This document shows positions 52,809-60,904 of a stretch of DNA of 64,000 nucleotides, piece after piece; within the stretch, counting starts at the first letter, position 1; every line of letters begins with the position of its first letter. The DNA comes from Pelomonas saccharophila_A (GTDB taxonomy: Bacteria; Pseudomonadota; Gammaproteobacteria; Burkholderiales; Burkholderiaceae_C). The stretch lies in NCBI RefSeq assembly GCF_031458095.1, contig NZ_JAVDXU010000003.1, positions 558,001-622,000 on the forward strand, written 5' to 3'. The translations under genes were made by a program, and so were the position numbers. The notes under the pieces were generated by a model. It worked only from the letters and a program-made list of their open reading frames with translations. It was not told the origin of the DNA and searched no databases.

Positions 52809-54956
52809 ATGAATTCGTTGACGAAAGGATGGATGTTGGCTTTGTCTTTGATGCTGCCGACCTTGGGACATGCCGATGCACGGCTGCAGGACGTCATGAA
52901 GCGCATTGCCGCCGGCGAGAGCATCACGCTTGCAACGATAGGCGGCTCCATCACCACCGGCTATGCGGCCCATCCGCCGCGCGAAAGGGGTTGGGCCGCC
53001 CTGCTGGCCAGATCGCTCGGGCCCAAGGTCAAGCTGGTCAACGCCGGCGTCAGCGGCACCGATTCGGCCGCCGGCGTGCAGCGCCTGGACAAGCAGGTGC
53101 TCGACGCTGCGCCCGACCTCGTCATCGTCGAGTTCGGCGTCAACGACCAGTGGCTGGACCCGTCCGTGCGCGCCAGCAGCTACGAGGCCATCCTGCGCAA
53201 GCTGCTCAGCGCCAGGAAGCCGCCCGCCGTCGTCGTGCTTGGGCTGACCCAGCAAGGCAACCAGGCGCGCGACGCGGTCGACCTCCAGTTGAAGCTGGCG
53301 GCCCATTACGGCCTCACGTCGCTGGACTTCGGCCGCTGGATGCAGGCCCGCGTCGATGCCGGTCAGGACCGCTGGGCGGCCCTCTACGACGAGCCCGTTC
53401 ATCCCAATGCCACCGGCCATCAGCGCATCGCCCTCGCGCTGGCCGAGACGCTGCGCAGCGCCGCCGCAGGACCGACAACGCCCCTGCCCGCACCGCTGTT
53501 CGGCCGCGCCCACGAGTTCACGCGCCTGCTGATGGGCGAGACCCTCAAGCCCTACCAGTCGCACGGCTTCGAGCGCGGCGGCGAAGTCCATCCCGAATGG
53601 ACCGGCCAGCAGCCCGGCTGGGTCAGCAAGGCCGATGACGCCGAGACCAGCTTCCTGGTCTATGGCAGCGAGATTGCCGTCTTCCACGGCGAGAGCGAGC
53701 ATTACCGCAATCTCGAAGCCCGTGTCGACGACGGCCCCTGGGTCACGCTGCGCGGCCAGGTGCCCGAACGCAAGGGCTATCTCGGCTGGCATTACAGCGT
53801 CGTCGGCCGCGACATCGAAACCACCGCCCACCTGCTGCAGGTGCGCGTCAAGCGCGACGAGTGGGCGGGCAGCGGCCGACCCGCGAGCTTCCTGGCCGTC
53901 ATGTCAGCGGGCCTCTACCCGGCAGCATTGCGCACCAGCGACTTTGCGCGCGAGGCCCTGCCGACAAGACTCATCGCTCCCGACGACGCGAAACTTCGTT
54001 GGGTCGGCCGCATCGCCGACAGCGGCGGCGGCAAGCTGCTGGCCTGGAGCGGCAGCGAGCTGCGCGCCCGTTTCACCGGCACCCAGCTCGGGCTGAGCTT
54101 CAAGTCCGCGCACTGGGGCAGCAGTCACTTCACCATCGAGATCGACGGCCAGCGCCACTGGCTGGCCGCACCGGGCAATGCAGCGTCGGACTGGAAGCTG
54201 CGCGAACCGCTGCCGCCCGGCGAGCACACGCTGCGCCTCGTCAAGCGCACCGAGGCACCGATGGCCGAGACCGTCTTCCTCGGCCTACGCCTGGCCGAAG
54301 GCGGACGGCTGCTGGACCCGCCACCCGCCAGGCCGCTGAAGCTGGAGTTCTACGGCGATTCCATCACCGCCGGTGCCTGCAATGGCGACATCGCCGAAGA
54401 CCAGTACGAGGACCTCTACCCCCACGACGGCACGCGGGCCTACGGCGCGGTGACGGCCGAACGCCTGGGCGCTGACTATGTCGGCATCGCCGTCAGCGGC
54501 ATCGGCGTCACGGCCACCTGGGGCGAACTGTTGATGCCCCAGATCTGGAACCGCTACGCGCCGCGCCTGGATGCCGCCGTCGCGCCACCCGACCCGCGCA
54601 CCCCCGACGTCGTGCTGCTCAACCTCGGCCAGAACGACCACGGCTTCCCGGCCTCCAAGGGCCAGTCCATCGCGGCGGACTTCGGCGATCGCTATCTGAC
54701 CTTTGTGCGCCAGCTGCGCGGCCGCTACCCCAAGGCCAGGCTGGTGCTGCTGATGGGCGGCATGTCGGCCCCGCGCGAGCAGCCTGCCATCCCGCATGCC
54801 GTGCAGCGCGCCGTGCAGACGCTGCGCGCCGAAGGCGACACCCAGGTCTGGTCCTACCGCTTCGAGGCCTTCGCCTGGGCCCATCCACGCATCGACGTCC
54901 ACGCCCTGATGGCTGACGAGCTGACCCGCTTCCTGCAAACCGAGGTGCTGAAATGA
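52809..54956 (+). CDS. Two-domain SGNH hydrolase, probable carbohydrate acetyl esterase
   Basis: A 715-residue exported protein with two SGNH/GDSL esterase domains. After a signal peptide (MNSLTKGWMLALSLMLPTLGHA) the first has S47 in ATIGGSITTGY (GGS instead of GDS), G80, N112 in FGVND and H198 in DEPVHPNATGH. A beta-rich linker (about 240-500) resembles the jelly roll of CE2 esterases. The second domain has S518 in FYGDSITAG, N609 in GQNDHG and H692 in AHPRIDVH. The C-terminal half (beta domain plus SGNH) matches CE2 architecture, active on acetylated mannan and xylan. The N-terminal SGNH is an addition. It could remove acetyl groups at two positions. Confidence 0.85.
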   Translation: MNSLTKGWMLALSLMLPTLGHADARLQDVMKRIAAGESITLATIGGSITTGYAAHPPRERGWAALLARSLGPKVKLVNAGVSGTDSAAGVQRLDKQVLDAAPDLVIVEFGVNDQWLDPSVRASSYEAILRKLLSARKPPAVVVLGLTQQGNQARDAVDLQLKLAAHYGLTSLDFGRWMQARVDAGQDRWAALYDEPVHPNATGHQRIALALAETLRSAAAGPTTPLPAPLFGRAHEFTRLLMGETLKPYQSHGFERGGEVHPEWTGQQPGWVSKADDAETSFLVYGSEIAVFHGESEHYRNLEARVDDGPWVTLRGQVPERKGYLGWHYSVVGRDIETTAHLLQVRVKRDEWAGSGRPASFLAVMSAGLYPAALRTSDFAREALPTRLIAPDDAKLRWVGRIADSGGGKLLAWSGSELRARFTGTQLGLSFKSAHWGSSHFTIEIDGQRHWLAAPGNAASDWKLREPLPPGEHTLRLVKRTEAPMAETVFLGLRLAEGGRLLDPPPARPLKLEFYGDSITAGACNGDIAEDQYEDLYPHDGTRAYGAVTAERLGADYVGIAVSGIGVTATWGELLMPQIWNRYAPRLDAAVAPPDPRTPDVVLLNLGQNDHGFPASKGQSIAADFGDRYLTFVRQLRGRYPKARLVLLMGGMSAPREQPAIPHAVQRAVQTLRAEGDTQVWSYRFEAFAWAHPRIDVHALMADELTRFLQTEVLK

Positions 54957-56170
54957 TTCCAGCCGTTCCCGACATGCGCCGGCCCGAGGCGCTGTGGGCC
55001 CATATGCGCCATACCCTGGCCTTCTACGCGCCGCGCGTGAAGGATGCCAGCGGAGGCTGCTTCCAGTTCTTCAAGGACGACGGCACGGTCTATGACCGCC
55101 ACACCCGTCACCTGGTCAGCAGCACGCGCTTCGTCTTCAACCACGCTCTGGCCTGGCGCTGGTTCGGTGGATCGATGGACGAGGTGGCGCATGCGCTGGC
55201 CTTCGTCAACCAGGCCCATGCCCAGCCGCAAGGGGGCTACGCCTGGGTGCTCGATTGGCAAGACGGCCATGCCACCGTCATCGACGGCACCAACCATTGC
55301 TACGGCCTGGCCTTCGTGCTGCTGGCCAACTCGCATGCGGCCGAGGCCGGCGTGCCAGGTGCGCTTGAAGGCATCGCCGCGACCTTCGACCTGATGGAGG
55401 GGCGCTTCTGGGAACCGCCTCACGGCCTCTATGCCGACGAAGCGACGCCGGACTGGCAGGTCGGCGCCTACCGCGGCCAGAACGCCAATATGCATGCCTG
55501 CGAAGCCATGCTGGCCGCCCATGCCGCGACCGGCGAGGCCCGCTACCTCGACCGTGCGCTGACGCTGGCCACCTCCATCGCCCAGCGCCAGGCGGCCCTG
55601 GCCGGCGGCCTGGTCTGGGAGCACTACCGGACCGACTGGATGCCCGATTGGGACTACAACCGCGACGACAAGACCAACATCTTCCGGCCCTGGGGCTTCC
55701 AGACCGGCCACCTCACCGAATGGGCCAAGCTGCTGCTGATGCTGGAGCGGCGCCTCGGATCCGCCGCGCCCGACTGGCTGCTTCCCACGGCCCGGCACTT
55801 CTTCGACACCGCCATGCGCCATGGCTGGGACAAAGCCCACGGCGGCCTGGTCTACGGTTTCGCCCCTGGCGGCGAGGTCTGCGACGGCGACAAATACTTC
55901 TGGGTCCAGGCCGAAAGCCTGGCCGCCGCCGCCTGGCTGGCCGTGCGCACCGGCGACGAAGCCTATTGGACCTGGTACGACCGGCTCTGGGCCTATGCCT
56001 GGCAGCACTTCGTCGACCACGAGCACGGCGCCTGGTATCGCATCCTGGCGCCCGACAACCGCAAGCTCACCGACGAGAAGAGTCCCGCCGGCAAGACCGA
56101 TTACCACACCATGGGCGCCTGCCAGGACGTACTGGCCGCCCTCGGCGTGCAACCACCGGCCCGGGCCTGA
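54953..56170 (+). CDS. AGE-family sugar isomerase/epimerase, probable D-mannose isomerase
   Basis: A 405-residue alpha/alpha-barrel enzyme of the N-acylglucosamine 2-epimerase family. The family block GAYRGQNANMHACEAMLAA is present, with SSTRFVFNHALAW, TNHCYGLAFVLLA, WEHYRTDWMPDWDYNRDDK and KTDYHTMGAC supplying the catalytic His residues. Length and these motifs fit mannose isomerase (mannose to fructose) and also cellobiose/mannobiose 2-epimerase. The presence of a fructokinase in the region and absence of a GH130 phosphorylase favour the isomerase. It overlaps the esterase gene by 4 bp (ATGA). Cytoplasmic. Confidence 0.85.
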   Translation: MIPAVPDMRRPEALWAHMRHTLAFYAPRVKDASGGCFQFFKDDGTVYDRHTRHLVSSTRFVFNHALAWRWFGGSMDEVAHALAFVNQAHAQPQGGYAWVLDWQDGHATVIDGTNHCYGLAFVLLANSHAAEAGVPGALEGIAATFDLMEGRFWEPPHGLYADEATPDWQVGAYRGQNANMHACEAMLAAHAATGEARYLDRALTLATSIAQRQAALAGGLVWEHYRTDWMPDWDYNRDDKTNIFRPWGFQTGHLTEWAKLLLMLERRLGSAAPDWLLPTARHFFDTAMRHGWDKAHGGLVYGFAPGGEVCDGDKYFWVQAESLAAAAWLAVRTGDEAYWTWYDRLWAYAWQHFVDHEHGAWYRILAPDNRKLTDEKSPAGKTDYHTMGACQDVLAALGVQPPARA

Positions 56171-56174
56171 CGCC

Positions 56175-57296
56175 ATGGGCCGCCTCGCCACTGCCCTGCT
56201 GATCGCTCTGCTTGCCGCCTGTGGAGGCGGTGGCGGCGGTGCCGCTGCCGACCCGGCGCCCACGCCAACCGTCGACCCCTGGGCTGCCTACCCCACGACA
56301 CCGGCCGGCCCCCTGCCCGGCGCCTCGGCCCAGGCACGTGCCGCCGCGGCGGCCCTGGGCGGTGGCATCAACTTCGGCAATATGCTGGAAGCGCCCAGCG
56401 AAGGCGCCTGGGGGCTGAAGGTCGAGGACGAATTCATCAACCTCTTCGGCCCAGGCGCCGGCTACAGCAACGCCGTGCGCCTGCCGGTGCGCTGGAGCAA
56501 CCACGCCAGCCTGGATGCCGCGGCCAGCATCGACGCCGCCTTCATGAGCCGGGTCGAGGGCATCGTCAACAAGCTGCTCGCGCGCGGCGTCACCGTGGTG
56601 CTGAACATGCACCATTACCACCAGCTCGACGGCGATGCGGTCGAGACCGGCGAGGCCAGCGTCGCCGCCGACGTGGTGCAGCTGCGCTTCCTGGCCATGT
56701 GGCGCCAGATCGCCGAGCGCTTCGCGAACGCGGGACCGGGCCTGGTGTTCGAGCTCTACAACGAGCCGCACAGCAAGCTCGAGGCCGACTGGAACACCCT
56801 GGCCTCGCGCGCCCTGCGCGTGGTGCGCGCCAGCAACCCCAATCGCGTGGTCATGATCGGGCCGGTGCAGTGGAACAGCCCCTATGCGCTGTCCAGGCTG
56901 CAACTGCCGGCCGACGCCAATCTGCTGCTGACCGTCCACCACTACGAGCCCTTCAGCTTCACCCACCAGGGTGCCGAATGGATCAGCCCCACGCCACCCG
57001 TGGGCGTGGACTGCTGCGACGCAGCCCAGCTGGCCAAGATACGCGAAGGTTTCGACCTCGCCGCCAACGAGGGCAAGCGCCTGGGCTACCCCGTCGTCGT
57101 CGGCGAGTTCGGCGCCTACAGCCGCGCCGCGCAGGCGGCCCGCGTGCGCTATCTCAAAGCCATGCGCGCCGAAATGGCTTCTCGCCAACTGCCCTGGATG
57201 TACTGGGAACTGGCTGCGGGCTTCGGCCTGTACGACCCGCAAGCCCATGCCTGGCGGACCGATCTGGTCCAGGCCCTGTACGGCTCCACGCCCTGA
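56175..57296 (+). CDS. GH5 endoglycanase, lipoprotein
   Basis: A 373-residue family 5 glycoside hydrolase. The N-terminus MGRLATALLIALLAAC has a lipobox with lipid-bearing C16, followed by a Gly/Ala/Pro linker, so the enzyme is anchored to a membrane, likely the outer one. INFGNMLEAPSEGAWG is a usual start of the barrel. Catalytic residues are E197 (FELYNEP) and E311 (VVVGEFGAYS). The substrate is a beta-1,4-glucan, mannan or glucomannan; the gene neighbourhood suggests the latter two. It follows the isomerase by 4 bp and precedes a second GH5. Confidence 0.92.
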   Translation: MGRLATALLIALLAACGGGGGGAAADPAPTPTVDPWAAYPTTPAGPLPGASAQARAAAAALGGGINFGNMLEAPSEGAWGLKVEDEFINLFGPGAGYSNAVRLPVRWSNHASLDAAASIDAAFMSRVEGIVNKLLARGVTVVLNMHHYHQLDGDAVETGEASVAADVVQLRFLAMWRQIAERFANAGPGLVFELYNEPHSKLEADWNTLASRALRVVRASNPNRVVMIGPVQWNSPYALSRLQLPADANLLLTVHHYEPFSFTHQGAEWISPTPPVGVDCCDAAQLAKIREGFDLAANEGKRLGYPVVVGEFGAYSRAAQAARVRYLKAMRAEMASRQLPWMYWELAAGFGLYDPQAHAWRTDLVQALYGSTP

Positions 57297-57309
57297 TGAA
57301 AGAAACCCG

Positions 57310-58338
57310 ATGCGACTCCTCCTGACCACCTGCCTGCTCGCGGCCTTCACGCAGGGCGCTTGCGCAGCCGACCCCCTGGCCTGGCGAGGCATCAGCCTGT
57401 CCAGCGCCGAATGGGGCGAGAAGAACTTCCCCGGCCTCTACGGCAAGGACTTCGTCTACCCGACGGTGGCCAGCACGGCCTACTACCAGGCCAAGGGCAT
57501 GAACCTGATGCGCATCGCCTTCCGTTGGGAGCGGTTGCAACCGAGCTTGAATGGCGAGTTCGACGCGGCCGAGCTGGCCCGCCTGCGCGACTTCGTCGAC
57601 GGCACGACGGCGCGCGGCCTGCATGTGCTGCTGGACCCGCACAACTACGCGGCCTACAAGGAGGTCCACGTCGGCAAGCCCGAGGTGCCCATCGCCGCCT
57701 TCGCCGACTTCTGGCGTCGCCTCGCCCTGCAGTTCAAGGACAACCCCAAGGTCCAGTTCGGGCTCGTCAACGAGCCGCGCAATATGCCGACCGAGACCTG
57801 GGGCCAGGCCGCCCAGGCCGCCGTCAATGCCATCCGCAAGACCGGCGCCACCAACCTCATCACCCTGCCCGGCAACGGCTACACCGGCGCCTGGAGCTGG
57901 TTCGAGAAGACCTGGTACGGCACGCCCAATGCCGAGGTCATGGGCCGGGTGAACGACCCGTTGGACCGCATGGTGTTCGAGGTACACCAGTACTTCGACA
58001 AGGACGGTTCGGGCACGAATGCCGAATGCGTCGGCCCCGACATCGGCGTCGAGCGGCTCAAGCGCTTCACGGCCTGGCTGAAGGCCAACAAGCGCCGCGC
58101 CATCCTGGGCGAGCTGGGCGGCGGCGCCAATGCCGTCTGCGAGCAGGCCGTGACCGGCGCGCTGCAGCATCTGCAGGCCAATGCCGACGTCTGGGACGGC
58201 TGGCTGTGGTGGGCGGGTGGCCCGACCTGGGGCGACTATTTCCTGTCGCTGGAGCCCGGCGCCGACGGCAAGGACAAGCCGCAGATGCGCTGGCTGGCGC
58301 CCTTCCTCAGTCCCACTGCACCGCCAGCACGTCCTTGA
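57310..58338 (+). CDS. GH5 endo-beta-1,4-glucanase, subfamily 5-like, secreted
   Basis: A 342-residue secreted family 5 enzyme. Signal peptide MRLLLTTCLLAAFTQGACA; barrel start LAWRGISLSSAEWGEKNFPG with YPTVASTAYYQAKGMNLMRI resembles fungal and bacterial GH5 subfamily 5 endoglucanases. HVLLDPHNYAAY, acid/base E155 in GLVNEPR, and nucleophile E268 in ILGELGGG complete the site. Such enzymes cut cellulose and the glucose-containing stretches of glucomannan. It ends the ABC-esterase-isomerase-GH5 unit, and its last 32 bp overlap the convergent oxidoreductase gene. Confidence 0.92.
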   Translation: MRLLLTTCLLAAFTQGACAADPLAWRGISLSSAEWGEKNFPGLYGKDFVYPTVASTAYYQAKGMNLMRIAFRWERLQPSLNGEFDAAELARLRDFVDGTTARGLHVLLDPHNYAAYKEVHVGKPEVPIAAFADFWRRLALQFKDNPKVQFGLVNEPRNMPTETWGQAAQAAVNAIRKTGATNLITLPGNGYTGAWSWFEKTWYGTPNAEVMGRVNDPLDRMVFEVHQYFDKDGSGTNAECVGPDIGVERLKRFTAWLKANKRRAILGELGGGANAVCEQAVTGALQHLQANADVWDGWLWWAGGPTWGDYFLSLEPGADGKDKPQMRWLAPFLSPTAPPARP

Positions 58339-59308
58339 GCGAGAGCAGGAAATCCTTGGCGTCGAAGGCCTCGCCCAAGGCCAGCGCACCGCTGCGATCG
58401 AAGGATGGCTGCAGCATGCGCTCGGCCGCTTCCACCACCAGCGGTGCCGACACCGCATAGATGTCCTGGCCACGCGCCACGGCTTTTCTCGCGGTCGCCC
58501 CCTCGCCGGCCTGCACGACCATCTCGAAGCGCTGCGCGGAGCGCCCCTGCGCATCGCTGGCCTGGGGCGGTGGCGTGGTGGTGTCACGGATCTCCTGCAG
58601 TGAGGACAGCGTCAGCCACGAGCGCAGGTTCTGCACGCGCAGATGGCGGGCGATGGTGATGACCTCGCTGAAGGGCAGCTCGACCATGGCCTGCTCCCCA
58701 TGCACGGCACTGAATGCCCAGTCGCGCTGGGCCGCGGGCGTCGGCATGCGCGCGATCTGGCCGCCTTGCAAAACCACACGGGGCACCTGGTTGCGCTCGC
58801 CAGTCTTGCGCGTGCCCTCGGTGGGCCACCAATGGTCCAGTGCGATGGCGATGTTCAGTTCGGACACGGAGCCGTCCGTCGCCAGCGCAGTTGCCAGCAG
58901 GTCGGCCAGCCCGCCGTAGAAGCCGGCCGCCGGAATGATGGCCACGCCGGCCTCGCGGGCGCGGCCATCGAAGTTCTCGAAGACGGCCTCGGCGCTGGCC
59001 TGCTCGGCCGTCACGTCGATATAGCCGCAACCGGCGCGCAGGGCCGCGGCGATGACGGCCGCGGCCGTGTCCAGGAATGGACCGGCGCAGTTGATGACGA
59101 CGCCGCAGCCCTGCAGCGCTGCGTCCAGCGCGCCCACGTCGTCAATGGACGCCACCCTGGCCTCCACGCCAGCCGGCAGGCGCGACGCGTCCCGCCCGAT
59201 GGCGACCACCCGCAGGCCGCGCCTGAGCGCCTCGTTGACGACGAATCGCCCGGTATGCCCGCCCGCGCCGTAAACCGCCACGGCCTTGCTGCTCAATTCC
59301 TTGGTCAT
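58307..59308 (-). CDS. Saccharopine dehydrogenase-like NAD(P)-binding oxidoreductase
   Basis: A 333-residue Rossmann-fold protein. The dinucleotide motif is AVYGAGGHTGRFVVNEALRRG, followed by GRDASRLP and VINCAGPFLDTAAAVIAAALRAG, the pattern of trans-acting enoyl reductase/saccharopine dehydrogenase-like proteins. GYIDVTAE and IPAAGFYGGLADLLA are also shared with that group. ATG 59308 has AGGA five bases before it; ATG 59314 is two codons earlier without one. It is divergent from a TetR gene, with two palindromes between, so it is most likely the target of that repressor. Substrate unknown. Confidence 0.85.
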   Translation of the reverse strand: MTKELSSKAVAVYGAGGHTGRFVVNEALRRGLRVVAIGRDASRLPAGVEARVASIDDVGALDAALQGCGVVINCAGPFLDTAAAVIAAALRAGCGYIDVTAEQASAEAVFENFDGRAREAGVAIIPAAGFYGGLADLLATALATDGSVSELNIAIALDHWWPTEGTRKTGERNQVPRVVLQGGQIARMPTPAAQRDWAFSAVHGEQAMVELPFSEVITIARHLRVQNLRSWLTLSSLQEIRDTTTPPPQASDAQGRSAQRFEMVVQAGEGATARKAVARGQDIYAVSAPLVVEAAERMLQPSFDRSGALALGEAFDAKDFLLSLKDVLAVQWD

Positions 59309-59329
59309 GATCATCCTTTGAAAAACGAG

Positions 59330-59343
59330 ACAGACCTGTCTGT
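59330..59343. promoter_or_regulatory. TetR-type operator 1
   Basis: ACAGACCTGTCTGT: inverted arms ACAGAC/GTCTGT around CT, in the gap between divergent oxidoreductase and TetR genes, 22 bp from the oxidoreductase start. Confidence 0.75.
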
Positions 59344-59351
59344 TCTTTGAA

Positions 59352-59373
59352 CGATACAGAATGGTCTGTATCG
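59352..59373. promoter_or_regulatory. TetR-type operator 2
   Basis: Arms CGATACAGA (59352-59360) and TCTGTATCG (59365-59373) are exact inverted repeats around ATGG. The inner ACAGA/TCTGT is shared with operator 1; centres are about 26 bp apart. Confidence 0.8.
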
Positions 59374-59403
59374 TGTCAACACCTTCCCGACCCGCCGTCC
59401 GAC

Positions 59404-59994
59404 ATGCCTGCCGACACCGCTTCAGAATCCCCCAACGTGCGCGAGCGCCTGCTGGGCGTCGCCTCCGAGCTCTTCTACAAGAACGGCGTGCGCGCCGTCG
59501 GCATCGACCTGGTCATCGACCAGGCCGGCGTGGCCAAGAGCAGCCTGTACCGCCACTTCCGCACCAAGGACGACCTCATCGTCGCCTTCCTGGAACGCGA
59601 GGACCTGGACTTCTGGGCCACCTGGGATGGCGTCGCGGCGGAGCACGGCGACGACCCCGCCGCCGAGCTGGCGGCGCAGATGCGCTGGATCGGGGCGCGC
59701 CTGGGACGCGACAACTACCGCGGCTGCCCGCAGATCAATGTGGCTGCCGAGTTCGCCGAGCACGACCATCCTGCGCGCCGGGTGGCACGCGCCCACATGC
59801 AGGCGCTGCGTTCCCGCCTGACGGCCCTCGCCCTGCGGCTGGATGTGGGGCAGCCCGAAGCGCTGGCAGCCCAGTTGGCGGTCCTCGTCAACGGCGCTTT
59901 CGTCAGCGCCGAACTGCTTGCCCCGGACGAGGCGACACCCGTGCTCCTGGCCGCCCAGGCTGCGCTGGTGGCCGCCGCCCGCCGCCCACCGTGA
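59404..59994 (+). CDS. TetR-family repressor
   Basis: A 196-residue regulator. The N-terminal HTH (about 10-56) has RERLLGVASELFYKNGVRAVGIDLVIDQAGVAKSSLYRHF shortened by family standards only slightly, with the typical SLYRHFRTKDDL end of the recognition helix. The C-terminal ligand domain includes RDNYRGCPQINVAAEF. It is divergent from the oxidoreductase and probably represses that gene and itself through the two palindromes. ATG 59404 was chosen because upstream residues in the open frame overlap operator 2. Confidence 0.92.
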   Translation: MPADTASESPNVRERLLGVASELFYKNGVRAVGIDLVIDQAGVAKSSLYRHFRTKDDLIVAFLEREDLDFWATWDGVAAEHGDDPAAELAAQMRWIGARLGRDNYRGCPQINVAAEFAEHDHPARRVARAHMQALRSRLTALALRLDVGQPEALAAQLAVLVNGAFVSAELLAPDEATPVLLAAQAALVAAARRPP

Positions 59995-60103
59995 CGCGCT
60001 TCACAGGGCATATGCATCTGACGAAAGCTTTGTTGGGCTTTCTGTCATCCACCCTCAGACTGGCGGCGTTGCAACCAGCACCGACAGCTTCCGCCCCCGT
60101 CCG

Positions 60104-60904
60104 ATGTGTGAGCTTTTCGCCCTCAACAGCCGCCAGCCGGCCGCCGCGACCTTCTCCCTGAGCGGCTTTGCCGCCCGCGGCGGGCGCACCGCAGACCATG
60201 TCGACGGCTGGGGCGTGGCCTTCCACGACGGCGAGCGCTGCGAGGTCACGGTGGAGGACAGCCCGGCCGCCGAGTCCGAGCTGGCGCGTCATCTGGGTCA
60301 CCATCCGGTGCGCGCCCGCAACATCCTGGCCCATATCCGCAAGGCCACCCAGGGCGCCCGCACGCTGGAGAACTGCCACCCCTTCCGCCGCGACTGGGCC
60401 GGCCGCACCTGGGTCTTCGCCCACAACGGCGATCTGAAGGACTTCCATCCCAGCCTGGACGGCAGCTTCACGCCGGCCGGCCAGACCGACAGCGAGCGCG
60501 CCTTCTGCTGGCTGATGCAGCGCCTGCAGCAGCGCTTTGGCGCCGAGCTGCCCGACTGGCCCGAGCTGGCCGAGACGCTGACGCCCTGGATCCACGCGAT
60601 CGCCGAGCATGGCCGCTTCAATCTGCTGCTGACCGACGGCCGCGCCATGCTGGCCCACGCCTCCACCAAGCTGCACTGGCTGCAGCGCCGCCCGCCCTTC
60701 GGCCATGTCTCGCTGCGCGACGGCGATCTCAGCGTGGACCTGGCCACCGTCAACAACCCGGCCGATCGCATGGCCCTGGTCTCCACCGAGCCGCTGACCC
60801 ATGGCGAGGCTTGGGCAGCTTTTGCACCCGGCGAGGTGCGGGTGTTCCAGGACGGCGACTGCGTCTTTTTGAGCGAAGGCGTGGCCGAACTAGCCGCCGC
60901 TTAA
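60104..60904 (+). CDS. Class II glutamine amidotransferase, YafJ-like
   Basis: A 266-residue Ntn-type amidotransferase. The start MCELFALNS exposes catalytic Cys2 after Met removal. DGWGVAFHDG, HIRKATQG, FAHNGDL and the later RFNLLLTDG are the conserved blocks of the YafJ/DUF1933-like single-domain group. These proteins hydrolyse glutamine or gamma-glutamyl compounds; the acceptor partner is not known. No partner synthetase adjoins it. The 3' end overlaps the convergent phosphoglucomutase gene by 15 bp. Confidence 0.9.
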   Translation: MCELFALNSRQPAAATFSLSGFAARGGRTADHVDGWGVAFHDGERCEVTVEDSPAAESELARHLGHHPVRARNILAHIRKATQGARTLENCHPFRRDWAGRTWVFAHNGDLKDFHPSLDGSFTPAGQTDSERAFCWLMQRLQQRFGAELPDWPELAETLTPWIHAIAEHGRFNLLLTDGRAMLAHASTKLHWLQRRPPFGHVSLRDGDLSVDLATVNNPADRMALVSTEPLTHGEAWAAFAPGEVRVFQDGDCVFLSEGVAELAAA

